A DNA stretch of 64,000 nt from Lichenicoccus roseus (GTDB lineage: Bacteria > Pseudomonadota > Alphaproteobacteria > Acetobacterales > Acetobacteraceae): the NCBI RefSeq assembly GCF_005844085.1, contig NZ_VCDI01000006.1, positions 186,001-250,000 on the forward strand, given 5' to 3'. Positions 43,682 to 51,702 of the stretch are shown piece by piece. Positions within the stretch are counted from its first letter, which is position 1, and every line of letters starts with the position of its first letter. The notes beneath the pieces are model-generated. The model had not been told where the DNA came from and did no database searches. It saw only the letters and a list, made by a program, of their open reading frames with translations. Position numbers and translations under genes: made by a program.

Positions 43682-45001
43682 TCATGACGACGCAGGTCTT
43701 GGCACGGCCGCGACCTCTTCGACCTCTCCCTTCTGCCGCAGCCAAAGCGACAGGATGGCGGCAAGGACCAGCACCGCCGCGACGGCCAGCAGGCCGTTCG
43801 CTGCGCGTCCGGTGTGCTGCTCGATCAGCCCCATCAGGCTCGGGCCGACGAACCCGCCGACCAAGCCGCACGAGTTTACGAACGCGATCCCGGCGGCGAG
43901 CGACGACCCGCTGAGCCATGAGGCGGGGTAGGTAAAGAGGATGCCCTCAGCCACGAAGAACATCGACGACGCGATGCAGAAGCCGACCATCGCGATCACG
44001 GGATCCCGTAGGGAAGCCATGCCCAGGCCGCCCGCCATGACCAGCAGCCCGATCACCATCAGCCTGCGCGAGCGCTTCACGTCGACGTCCGAGCGCAGCA
44101 TGAGGACCGTGCCCAGCGCTGCCGAAATCCACGGGAGGCTGGTCAGCAGGCCGACAGAGAACGAGCTCATCTTGCCGTAGGTGCCGATGATCCCGGGCAG
44201 GAAGAAGGTGACGCAGTAGATCGCGATCTGGTGGAAGAAATAGATGACGATCGTGAGCAGGATCTGCGGCGCGACCACGGCGCGCAGGTCCAGCCGGTGA
44301 TGCTCGCTGCCGCCCTTTCCCGTCTCCTCGACGACCAGCTCCGCCTCCCGGGGCGAGAGCCAGGGTGCTGATCGCGGGCCATCCGGCAGCAGGCGCCAGA
44401 CGAGACTGGCCATGAGGAGCGCCGGGATCGCCTCGACGATGAACAGCCACTGCCACCCGTGCAGTCCGGCAACCCCGTCGAGTTCGAGCAGGGCGCCGCT
44501 GACCGGGCTGCCGAGCGCGTTCGCGGCGGCGACCCCGAGCAGGAACAGGCCGCTGGCCCGGGCGCGTTGCTCGGGCCGGAACCAGTAGGTGAGGTAGAGC
44601 ATCACGCCGGGAAAGAAGCCGGACTCCGCGATCCCGAGCAGCATCCGCAGGGCGTAGAAGGATTTCTCACCCTGCACGAGCGCCATGCAGCCGGACACGA
44701 TGCCCCAGGTAATCATGATCCGGGTGATCCAGACCCGTGCGCCTACCCGGTGCATGATGAGGTTGCTGGGCACCTCGAACAGCGCGTAGGTCAGGAAGAA
44801 CAGTCCGGCGCCAATCCCGTAGACAGCGGCGGAGATCCCCAGATCGACCTGGAGGTGGCTTTTAGCAATCGCGATGTTCGTGCGGTCGAGGAAGCAGATG
44901 ATGTAGGCCACTACGAGGAGCGGCAGCAGACGACGGGCCAGCACCCGGTCCAGCTCAGTGCGTCCGCGTGCCCCGCCGGGAACGCTCGGTATCGGGATCA
45001 T
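43682..45001 (-). CDS. MFS transporter, anion:cation symporter (ACS) family
   Basis: This is a 12-helix major facilitator of about 439 residues. The N-terminal region (VVAYIICFLDRTNIAIAK), the GIAESGFFPGVMLYLTYWF segment and the ERAR-like loop (RPEQRARASGLFLLG) are typical of the ACS family, which carries tartrate, glucarate, galactonate, phthalate and similar carboxylates with H+ or Na+. I start at ATG 45001 because AGGAG is seven bases away; an ATG at 45007 is almost on top of the ribosome site. It supports uptake of an acidic substrate by this cluster. Confidence 0.9.
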   Translation of the reverse strand: MIPIPSVPGGARGRTELDRVLARRLLPLLVVAYIICFLDRTNIAIAKSHLQVDLGISAAVYGIGAGLFFLTYALFEVPSNLIMHRVGARVWITRIMITWGIVSGCMALVQGEKSFYALRMLLGIAESGFFPGVMLYLTYWFRPEQRARASGLFLLGVAAANALGSPVSGALLELDGVAGLHGWQWLFIVEAIPALLMASLVWRLLPDGPRSAPWLSPREAELVVEETGKGGSEHHRLDLRAVVAPQILLTIVIYFFHQIAIYCVTFFLPGIIGTYGKMSSFSVGLLTSLPWISAALGTVLMLRSDVDVKRSRRLMVIGLLVMAGGLGMASLRDPVIAMVGFCIASSMFFVAEGILFTYPASWLSGSSLAAGIAFVNSCGLVGGFVGPSLMGLIEQHTGRAANGLLAVAAVLVLAAILSLWLRQKGEVEEVAAVPRPASS

Positions 45002-45111
45002 GTCCATGCTCCTGCCGCCGACATTTCCATCGCTATCGACATGTCTCGTCTCCTCGATTCGCCCGGTCTTGCTGCCGGATCAGGATTTAGGTGATGGCGC
45101 GCGCGTTCGGC

Positions 45112-45900
45112 TCACAGGTATTCGACGTTGCCGTCGACGCTGATCGCCTGCCCCGTGATGTTGCGGGCGGCGGACGAGCAAAGGAAAAGGGCCATGAGGG
45201 CCACATCTTCCGCTGTCACCATGCGCTTGAGAGAGATCTTCTCGATGTATCGCTTGCGCATCTCCGGCTCCTCGAGCTCAAGTTGCTCCGCGCGAGCCCG
45301 TATCACGCCGTCCATGCGCGGACCTTCAACGATGCCCGGCAGCAGGGCATTTACCCGGATGTCGTCCGGACCAAGCTCGCACGCCAAGGACTTCACCAAG
45401 CCGATGATCGCCCATTTGGTAGCGGCGTAAGGCGTGCGCCAAGCGTAGCCCAGGCGTCCGGCGACTGAAGACAGACATATCATGTTGGCCGAGGACGACG
45501 CCTTCAGCATCGGCACGGCATGATGGGCGAAGCGATACTGCGCCGTCAGATTGACGTCGATGGTGCGCTGCCATTCCTGCTCGCCGACAGCGTCGATACC
45601 CCCGGTCGGGCCCGCGATCCCGGCGTTGTTGACCAGCACGTCGAGGCCGTCGAAACGCTCGCGCTGCGCGCCGAACACGGCGGTGACATGGTCCGCATCC
45701 GATACGTCAGCAAGCGTGGTCACGCTGTCCGGATACTGTTCGTGGAACTGCGAGAGCGCTGCCTCGCTGACGTCGCAGACATGCACCTTGGCACCCGCTT
45801 CAGCGAATGCACCGGCAATCGCCGCGCCGATGCCGGACGCTCCCGCCGAGACAAGGACGCGCAGCCCGCGGGGCGGGATAAGACGATCGACGATACTCAT
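45112..45900 (-). CDS. SDR family NAD(P)-dependent dehydrogenase
   Basis: This is a classical SDR of 262 residues. The cofactor motif VSAGASGIGAAIAGAFAEAG, the NNAGIAGPTG motif, the catalytic Ser in CLSSVAGRLGY, and YAATKWA (Tyr-x-x-x-Lys) are intact. It ends GQAISVDGNVEYL. Start ATG 45900 (MSIVDRLIPP) gives a normal length. Between the MFS and thiolase genes, it probably oxidises a sugar or hydroxy acid in the same pathway, for instance making the lactone for the SMP-30 lactonase. Confidence 0.9.
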   Translation of the reverse strand: MSIVDRLIPPRGLRVLVSAGASGIGAAIAGAFAEAGAKVHVCDVSEAALSQFHEQYPDSVTTLADVSDADHVTAVFGAQRERFDGLDVLVNNAGIAGPTGGIDAVGEQEWQRTIDVNLTAQYRFAHHAVPMLKASSSANMICLSSVAGRLGYAWRTPYAATKWAIIGLVKSLACELGPDDIRVNALLPGIVEGPRMDGVIRARAEQLELEEPEMRKRYIEKISLKRMVTAEDVALMALFLCSSAARNITGQAISVDGNVEYL

Positions 45901-45932
45901 TTGCCTGCTCCTCCAAACCAATCGTTCACCGG

Positions 45933-47111
45933 TTACCGCTCAACGGTCATCGCCACACCCATGCCGCCACCGATGCACAGCGTCGCCAGCCCGCGCTTGG
46001 CGTCCCGGCGCGCCATTCCGTGCAGGAGGGTGACGAGTACGCGCGCGCCGGAAGCGCCGATCGGATGGCCCAAGGCAATCGCCCCGCCGCTGACGTTCAC
46101 GATCGCGGGGTCCCAACCCATCTCGCGGTCGACCACGCAAGCCTGCGCCGCAAAGGCTTCGTTCGCTTCCACGAGATCAAGATCCTCCACACGCCATCCG
46201 GCACGCTGCAGCGCGCGGCGGGAAGCGGGAATGGGCCCGGTGCCCATGATCGCGGGATCCACACCGGCGGTGGCCCAGGAAACAATGCGAGCTAGCGGCG
46301 TGATGCCGCGACGCGACGCGTCCTCCTCCGTCATGAGGACGAGGGCAGCGGCGCCATCGTTGATGCCGGACGCATTTCCGGCTGTTACCGTGCCGGTCTT
46401 GTCGAAGGCGGGCTTCAAGCGGCCGAGGCTCTCGATGGTGGTTCCGGGACGGATCTGTTCGTCGTCCTTGACGATGATCTCGCCTTTCCGTCCCGGCACC
46501 GCCACCGGCACGATCTCGTCTCGGAACCACCCGGCATCGCGCGCGGCCTCCGCCCGGCTCTGCGACCGCTGCGCGAACGCGTCTTGCTCCTCGCGGCTGA
46601 TCCGCCATTGCTTGGCGAGGTTCTCGGCCGTGTTGCCCATGTGATAGTCGTTAAACGCGTCCCAAAGCCCGTCGACGACCATCGTGTCGGCGAAGACGGC
46701 GTTCCCCATCCGGCGCCCGCTGCGGAGATGGGCCGCGTGCGGCGCCAGGCTCATGTTCTCCTGACCACCGGAAACCACGATACGCGAATCCCCTGTCGCG
46801 ATCTGCTGCATGCCGAGCGCCACCGCGCGCAGCCCGGAGCCGCAGAGCTGGTTGACGCCCCACGCCGTTCGCTCCTGCGGTATATCGGCCGCCATCGCCG
46901 CCTGGCGTGCGGGGTTCTGGCCCTGTCCCGCGGTCAGGACCTGGCCGAGGATCACCTCGTCGACCTCGTCGGCGCCGACACCGGCGCGCAGCAGCGCGGC
47001 CTCGATCACCCTCGCGCCCAGCCGGTGCGCGGGCACCTCTGCGAAGGCGCCGTTGAACGCGCCCACGGCGGTACGGGCCCCTGACGCGATTACGATGCGT
47101 GTTGCTGTCAT
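45933..47111 (-). CDS. Acetyl-CoA C-acyltransferase (thiolase)
   Basis: This is a thiolase of 392 residues that splits acetoacetyl-CoA or another 3-ketoacyl-CoA into acetyl-CoA units. The nucleophilic Cys is in NQLCGSGLRAVALG, the second active-site region is GGAIALGHPIGASGARV with its His, and the proton-shuttling Cys is in LCIGGGMGVAM. The start MTATRIVIASGARTAVG at ATG 47111 is the conserved N-terminus; the frame is open well upstream without conservation. With the CoA-transferase next door it forms an acetoacetate-to-acetyl-CoA module. Confidence 0.95.
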   Translation of the reverse strand: MTATRIVIASGARTAVGAFNGAFAEVPAHRLGARVIEAALLRAGVGADEVDEVILGQVLTAGQGQNPARQAAMAADIPQERTAWGVNQLCGSGLRAVALGMQQIATGDSRIVVSGGQENMSLAPHAAHLRSGRRMGNAVFADTMVVDGLWDAFNDYHMGNTAENLAKQWRISREEQDAFAQRSQSRAEAARDAGWFRDEIVPVAVPGRKGEIIVKDDEQIRPGTTIESLGRLKPAFDKTGTVTAGNASGINDGAAALVLMTEEDASRRGITPLARIVSWATAGVDPAIMGTGPIPASRRALQRAGWRVEDLDLVEANEAFAAQACVVDREMGWDPAIVNVSGGAIALGHPIGASGARVLVTLLHGMARRDAKRGLATLCIGGGMGVAMTVER

Positions 47112-47232
47112 GCCTGCGCTTCCTGTGGATACGCAAGCCGCGCCGAAAGCGACACGAAGTGCGTTGCGACACATCTGGTTTTCAAGAGCCTGACGACGCA
47201 GTCGGGTATCGGCGTCCGTTTGAGGATGCCCA

Positions 47233-47880
47233 TCAGCTTGCGAGCGCCTCAACGTAGGCCGCTTCCGTTTTGGAGCGGATCTCCTCGAGTCCGACGCCTG
47301 GTGCCAGTTCGACGAGTTCCGCGCCGCCGTGCTTCTTGTCGATCGTGAAGACTGCGAGATCGGTGATGACGACGTCGACCACGCCAGTGCCGGTAAGGGG
47401 AAGGGTGCAGCGTCGCAGGAACTTGGGGGCGCCGGATTTATCGGCATGTTCCATGACGACCACGACGCGCTTGACCCCGGCCACCAGATCCATGGCGCCC
47501 CCCATGCCTTTGATCATCTTTCCCGGAATGGTCCAGTTAGCGAGATCACCGCGCTCGCCCACCTGCATCGCGCCGAGGATCGCGACGTCGATGTGGCCGC
47601 CCCGGATCATCGCGAATGATTCCCCCGACGAGAAAAACGAGGAGGTCGGCAGCGTGGTCACCGTCTGCTTTCCTGCATTGATGAGGTCCGGGTCCACCTC
47701 ATCCTCATAGGGGAAGGGCCCGATGCCCAACATGCCGTTCTCGCTTTGCAGCGTGACGGAGACGTCCGGCGGCAAAAAATTCGCCACCCGTGTCGGGATA
47801 CCAATACCAAGATTGACGTAGTCACCATCATGAAGTTCTCGCGCGGCCCGGGCGGCCATCTCGTCGCGGGTCCAGGCCAT
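47233..47880 (-). CDS. 3-oxoacid CoA-transferase subunit B
   Basis: This is the catalytic beta subunit of a succinyl-CoA:3-ketoacid CoA-transferase (ScoB/PcaJ/AtoA type), 215 residues. The active-site Glu lies in [12 protein letters not shown], followed by [11 protein letters not shown] and the glycine turn [17 protein letters not shown]. The ATG at 47880 overlaps the subunit A stop (TGATG), so the two subunits are coupled. It would activate acetoacetate or 3-oxoadipate-like acids with succinyl-CoA for the downstream thiolase. Confidence 0.95.
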   Translation of the reverse strand: MAWTRDEMAARAARELHDGDYVNLGIGIPTRVANFLPPDVSVTLQSENGMLGIGPFPYEDEVDPDLINAGKQTVTTLPTSSFFSSGESFAMIRGGHIDVAILGAMQVGERGDLANWTIPGKMIKGMGGAMDLVAGVKRVVVVMEHADKSGAPKFLRRCTLPLTGTGVVDVVITDLAVFTIDKKHGGAELVELAPGVGLEEIRSKTEAAYVEALAS

Positions 47881-48638
47881 CAGAAAGTCTCCCCCGTCGC
47901 AATGGCCGGGCCCGGCACGTCCGCCGCCCGCGACGGTCTCGCCCGCACCGTCCGCTGCTCGATATGTTTTCTGTAGGCGTGGCCCTGGATGATGCGGTTC
48001 ACGTAGATCCCGGGCGTGTGGATCTGGTCGGGATCGAGCGTGCCGGACGGCACGAGCTCCTCCACCTCAGCGATGGTGACCGCCGCGGCGGTGGCCATCT
48101 CCGGATTGAAGTTCCGCGCCGTCTTCCGGTAGATCAGGTTGCCTTCCGCATCGCCCTTCCAGGCCTTGACGATCGCGAGGTCTGCCCGCAGCCAGCGTTC
48201 CCGCACGTAGGTTTCACCGTCGAACTCTTCCATCGGCTTGCCATCGGCGACGACCGTGCCCACCCCCGTCCTGGTGTAGAAGGCGGGGATGCCCGCGCCC
48301 CCGGCACGGATGCGTTCGGCCAAGGTGCCCTGCGGATTCAGCTCGAGCTCCAGGCGTCCGGAAAGGAAGAGGTCGGCGAAGAGCTTGTTTTCGCCGACAT
48401 AGGACGAGACCATCTTCCGGATCTGCCCGTTATTGAGGAGCGTCCACAAGCCGAGGCCGTCAGCCCCGCAATTGTTCGAGATCACCGTGAGGTCCTTCAC
48501 CCCGGTGACGCCCAGCGCCTCGATCAGGGTTTCCGGATTGCCGGACAAGCCGAAGCCGCCGCACATGACCGTCATGCCGTCGAAGAGGACGCCGTCGAGC
48601 GCCGACGCGGTACTGGGATGGATCTTTCTGCGGGACAT
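47880..48638 (-). CDS. 3-oxoacid CoA-transferase subunit A
   Basis: This is the alpha subunit of the CoA-transferase. The family start is visible at [21 protein letters not shown] and continues [11 protein letters not shown] and [28 protein letters not shown] follows, the usual CoA-binding region. Length is 252 residues from ATG 48638 (MSRRKIHPS). It precedes and overlaps subunit B. The choice between succinyl-CoA:acetoacetate and 3-oxoadipate specificity cannot be made from sequence. Confidence 0.95.
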   Translation of the reverse strand: MSRRKIHPSTASALDGVLFDGMTVMCGGFGLSGNPETLIEALGVTGVKDLTVISNNCGADGLGLWTLLNNGQIRKMVSSYVGENKLFADLFLSGRLELELNPQGTLAERIRAGGAGIPAFYTRTGVGTVVADGKPMEEFDGETYVRERWLRADLAIVKAWKGDAEGNLIYRKTARNFNPEMATAAAVTIAEVEELVPSGTLDPDQIHTPGIYVNRIIQGHAYRKHIEQRTVRARPSRAADVPGPAIATGETF

Positions 48639-48752
48639 GAGGAGGGATGCTCCAGCGATGGGTTGTGGTGTGGCGGGGCCGGGATGAGAGGGTCCGTCTC
48701 GCACTTGAACGAGAAGCCGACACGCCCATCCGATCCCGGTCGCGCCGGAAAA

Positions 48753-49628
48753 TCAGCCCGCGAAACGCATTTCTGGAAGGCCCCGCACACCGAGGTCTCG
48801 GATGGCGAACACGCTGCCGCGTAGCGGCCCATCGTCCGGAAAGCGGGGCAGCGGCGGCTTGGCCATCGTGGTCACGTACAGGACATCCAGATCCGGGCCG
48901 CCGAACATGACGCTCGTGACCTTCTTGACCGGCATCTCGATCACGCGGTCGACCGTGCCGTCCGTCGCGTAGCGGACGAGCTTGCCGTCATAGACCAGCG
49001 CGCTCCACACGAACCCGTCGGCATCCACCGTCGCGCCATCGGCTGCTCCGCCACCGGACGTATCCACCGTCGCGAAGGTCCGCCTGTTCGACACGCCTCC
49101 GGTCGCGGTGTCGTAGTCGTAGGCCCAGATCTCGCCGCTCCAGGTGTCCGTGAAGTAGAAGGTCCGCCCGTCCGGGCTCCAGCACGGCCCGTTGGAGCAG
49201 ATGATCCCGTCGTCGAGCCGGTGGACGGTCATATCGGGGTCGAGGCGGTAGAGGGCGCCGTTCGGACCTTCCTCCATCGTGTCCATCGATCCCGCGACGA
49301 AGCGCCCCTGGCGGTCCACCTTACCGTCGTTGAGGCGGTTGGCCGCTAGGCCGGGCTCTGGATCGTGGATGAGGGTGACTTCGCCGGTGTTGAAGTCGAG
49401 CGTGTGGAAGCCGCGCTGGAGCGACACGATGGCGCCTCCGTTGCGCCGGAGCGCCATGGAGCCGATTTTCTGCGACACGTCCCAGGCCCGGATCTCCCGC
49501 CCGTCGGCGGTGCAGCGGAAGACGCGGCCGTCGAAGCTGTCGATCCAGTACAGCCGCTGCTCCTCGATGTCCCACAAGGGGCCTTCGCCGAGCGTGGTCT
49601 TCACGTCGGCCAGGATCTCGATACGCAT
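48753..49628 (-). CDS. SMP-30/gluconolactonase (LRE-like region) family protein
   Basis: This is a six-bladed beta-propeller lactonase of 291 residues that opens sugar lactones to aldonic acids. The metal-binding Glu lies in TLGEGPLWDIEEQRLYW, the Asn/Asp residues in NDGKVDRQGRFVAGSMD and SNGPCWSPDGRTFYFTDTW. ATG 49628 is chosen because GAGG lies six bases upstream; a second ATG at 49634 overlaps the ribosome site. Among sugar-type importers and dehydrogenases it implies a lactone intermediate. Confidence 0.92.
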   Translation of the reverse strand: MRIEILADVKTTLGEGPLWDIEEQRLYWIDSFDGRVFRCTADGREIRAWDVSQKIGSMALRRNGGAIVSLQRGFHTLDFNTGEVTLIHDPEPGLAANRLNDGKVDRQGRFVAGSMDTMEEGPNGALYRLDPDMTVHRLDDGIICSNGPCWSPDGRTFYFTDTWSGEIWAYDYDTATGGVSNRRTFATVDTSGGGAADGATVDADGFVWSALVYDGKLVRYATDGTVDRVIEMPVKKVTSVMFGGPDLDVLYVTTMAKPPLPRFPDDGPLRGSVFAIRDLGVRGLPEMRFAG

Positions 49629-49690
49629 GGACATCCTCTTTTTCTTTGTGGCGGCGACATTGATCTTGTCAGCAGGCAAAGCGACAGCTG

Positions 49691-50623
49691 TTAGAAGCCG
49701 ACCTGATTCGCGCCCTTGAGGCCGAGCATGTCGCGCGCCTCGTCAGGGGTGGCCACCTCAAGGCCAAGTCCTTCCACGATCTGACGGACCCGCTTCACCT
49801 GCTCGGCATTGCTGGTCGCAAGCTGGCCGGGCCCGATCCAGATGCTGTCCTCAAGGCCGACACGCACGCCCCCGCCCATGGCGGCCGCCATGGCGGCGAT
49901 CGGCATCTGGTTCCGGCCCGCTCCGAGCACTGACCAACGGTATTGGTCGCCGAACAGCCGGTCCGCCGTTCGCCGCATGTGCATGACGTCCTCGGGATGG
50001 GCACCGATGCCGCCCTGCAAGCCGAACACGGTCTGGATGAAAAGCGGGCCATTCACGAGGCCCTGGTCCAGGAAATGCTTGAGGTTGTAGAGGTGGGCCG
50101 TGTCGTAGCACTCGAATTCGAACCGAGTGCCGTTGCCAGAGCAGGTCTCAAGGATATGCTGGATCTGCCCGAACGTGTTGCGGAACACGATGTCCTTGTT
50201 GGACAGGTAGGTGCGTTCCCAATCGTGCTTCAGCTTGTCGCCGAAGCGGCCGAGCATGCCGAACAGGCCGAAATTCATCGACCCCAGATTGAGCGACGCG
50301 AGCTCGGGCTTGAAGGTCGCCGCCGGGCGGACGCGCTCCTCGATCGTCATGGTGGGCGCGCCGCCGGTCGTGAGGTTGATGACGGCGTTCGTGCGCTGCT
50401 TGATGTGCGGCAGAAATTTGGCGAACGCTTCCGGGGTCTGATCTGGGGCGCCTGTTTCCGGATGGCGCGCGTGGAGGTGCACGATCGCGGCACCAGCTTC
50501 CGCGGCACCCACGGCGGCCTCGGTGATCTGCTCAGGTGTGACAGGGAGGTACGGCGACATCGACGGTGTGTGGATCGCCCCTGTAATGGCGCAGTTGATG
50601 ATGACTTTATTGGGCTTGGCCAT
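49691..50623 (-). CDS. Beta-keto acid cleavage enzyme (BKACE, DUF849)
   Basis: BKACE enzymes are zinc-dependent and condense a beta-keto acid with acetyl-CoA, then split it to acetoacetate plus a new acyl-CoA; Kce of lysine fermentation is the founder and dehydrocarnitine cleavage is another known case. The motifs CAITGAIHTPSMSPYLPVTP, AIVHLHARHPETGAP (the two zinc His) and VGLEDSIWIGPGQ (zinc Glu) are all present. Length is 310 residues from ATG 50623, with AGGAG upstream. The preceding gene encodes a dehydrogenase that could generate the keto acid; ScoAB and thiolase would use the acetoacetate. Confidence 0.93.
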   Translation of the reverse strand: MAKPNKVIINCAITGAIHTPSMSPYLPVTPEQITEAAVGAAEAGAAIVHLHARHPETGAPDQTPEAFAKFLPHIKQRTNAVINLTTGGAPTMTIEERVRPAATFKPELASLNLGSMNFGLFGMLGRFGDKLKHDWERTYLSNKDIVFRNTFGQIQHILETCSGNGTRFEFECYDTAHLYNLKHFLDQGLVNGPLFIQTVFGLQGGIGAHPEDVMHMRRTADRLFGDQYRWSVLGAGRNQMPIAAMAAAMGGGVRVGLEDSIWIGPGQLATSNAEQVKRVRQIVEGLGLEVATPDEARDMLGLKGANQVGF

Positions 50624-50636
50624 TCTCACTCTTCTC

Positions 50637-51656
50637 CTATTTGCCCGCTTCGACGTGGGTCTTGTCCGCAAGAACCTCGGTCAGGTTCTTATCCGCGCTA
50701 ACTTCTGTGAGGTTCTCGTTCGCGAGAACCTCACTGAGCTTCTTGTGCGCGACAAGCTCCATCAGCCTGAGGTCGCGCCAGCGCTGCCTTTCCGCCAAAT
50801 CCTGGCGAGGCAGACGGCTGTTCCGGTCGGCCTCGATCACATCCATGACCGGACCGACCCAGTCCACCCGCCGCTGCGTGGAGGGGTGGATCCTTTCGTA
50901 GATGCCCTGGTAGCGCTCGGCGTAGTCGCGCACACCCGCGGGCGCGTTCAGGTCGATGGTCTCGAACGGCCCCATGAAGGACCACCGAAGCGCAAGGCCG
51001 TCGCGCAGACCAACGTCGACGTCTTCCGGGCTTGCGACGCCATCCGCCACGAGACGGAAGGCCTCTTCCAGCAACGCTCCCTGCAGACGGTTCATGATGA
51101 AGCCGTCGAGTTCCTGCTTCATGACGAGGGGCGCCTGGCCGCAGCTCCGCATGAAGTCGGCAGCTCGTGTCACCACCTCTGGGCTCGTCCACGGCGAGGG
51201 GCAGATCTCGACGGCTGGGATGAGGTAGGGCGGATTGATCGGATGACACACCAGACAGCGATGCCGCCCCGGGATCTCGCGCGTGAACTGCGAAGGAAGC
51301 AGGGCGGATGTCGAACTCGCGATGATTGCCCCCGGTGACGCGGACGCATCCAGACGCGCGTAGACCTCCCGCTTCACCTCAACGCGTTCCGGCGTGTTCT
51401 CCTGGATGTGGTCGGCGTCGGCCAACGCCGGTTCTAGATCGCCGACGATGCGGATGCGATCGAGAACCGCTTTCGGTTCCTGGCCTGACAGCAGATCATG
51501 TTCGGCCAGTTCGGGCAGGACTTCGCTGATAAACCCGAGCGCCGCCCCGGCAGCCGATACATCCGTATCCCACATGCGCACGGTGTGACCGGCACGCGCG
51601 AAGGAGATCGCCCAGGCTCTGCCAATGAGGCCCGCACCTACGATGACCGTCCGCAT
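50637..51656 (-). CDS. 3-hydroxyacyl-CoA dehydrogenase family (L-gulonate/L-carnitine 3-dehydrogenase-like)
   Basis: This is an NAD-dependent 3-hydroxy acid dehydrogenase of the lambda-crystallin/LcdH group. The Rossmann motif VIVGAGLIGRAWAISFARAG opens the protein, and SSTSALLPSQF, the catalytic region CHPINPPYLIPAVEI and DGFIMNRLQGALLEEAFRL follow. The core is about 300 residues; the C-terminus carries four 9-residue repeats that are not part of the family. Start ATG 51656. It lies 13 bp upstream of BKACE on the same strand and likely makes its beta-keto substrate from a 3-hydroxy acid such as an aldonate or carnitine. Confidence 0.9.
   Translation of the reverse strand: MRTVIVGAGLIGRAWAISFARAGHTVRMWDTDVSAAGAALGFISEVLPELAEHDLLSGQEPKAVLDRIRIVGDLEPALADADHIQENTPERVEVKREVYARLDASASPGAIIASSTSALLPSQFTREIPGRHRCLVCHPINPPYLIPAVEICPSPWTSPEVVTRAADFMRSCGQAPLVMKQELDGFIMNRLQGALLEEAFRLVADGVASPEDVDVGLRDGLALRWSFMGPFETIDLNAPAGVRDYAERYQGIYERIHPSTQRRVDWVGPVMDVIEADRNSRLPRQDLAERQRWRDLRLMELVAHKKLSEVLANENLTEVSADKNLTEVLADKTHVEAGK
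50661..50768 (-). repeat. Four tandem 27-bp repeats in the 3' end of the dehydrogenase gene
   Basis: Four consecutive 27-bp units (108 bp) encode, in reading order, RLMELVAHK, KLSEVLANE, NLTEVSADK and NLTEVLADK. Units keep the pattern x-L-x-E-V/L-x-A-x-x. They form the last about 36 residues before the short end THVEAGK. The repetition is clear at DNA level, with drift between copies. Confidence 0.9.
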
Positions 51657-51702
51657 CGATATCTTCCTTTTGTCGGGTGGCGCATCGCCGTCCATGCCGG
51701 GG

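Noticed and set aside
47112-47447. Upstream extension of the thiolase frame.
   Set aside because: No conservation and it runs into the CoA-transferase B gene; the thiolase N-terminus is at 47111.
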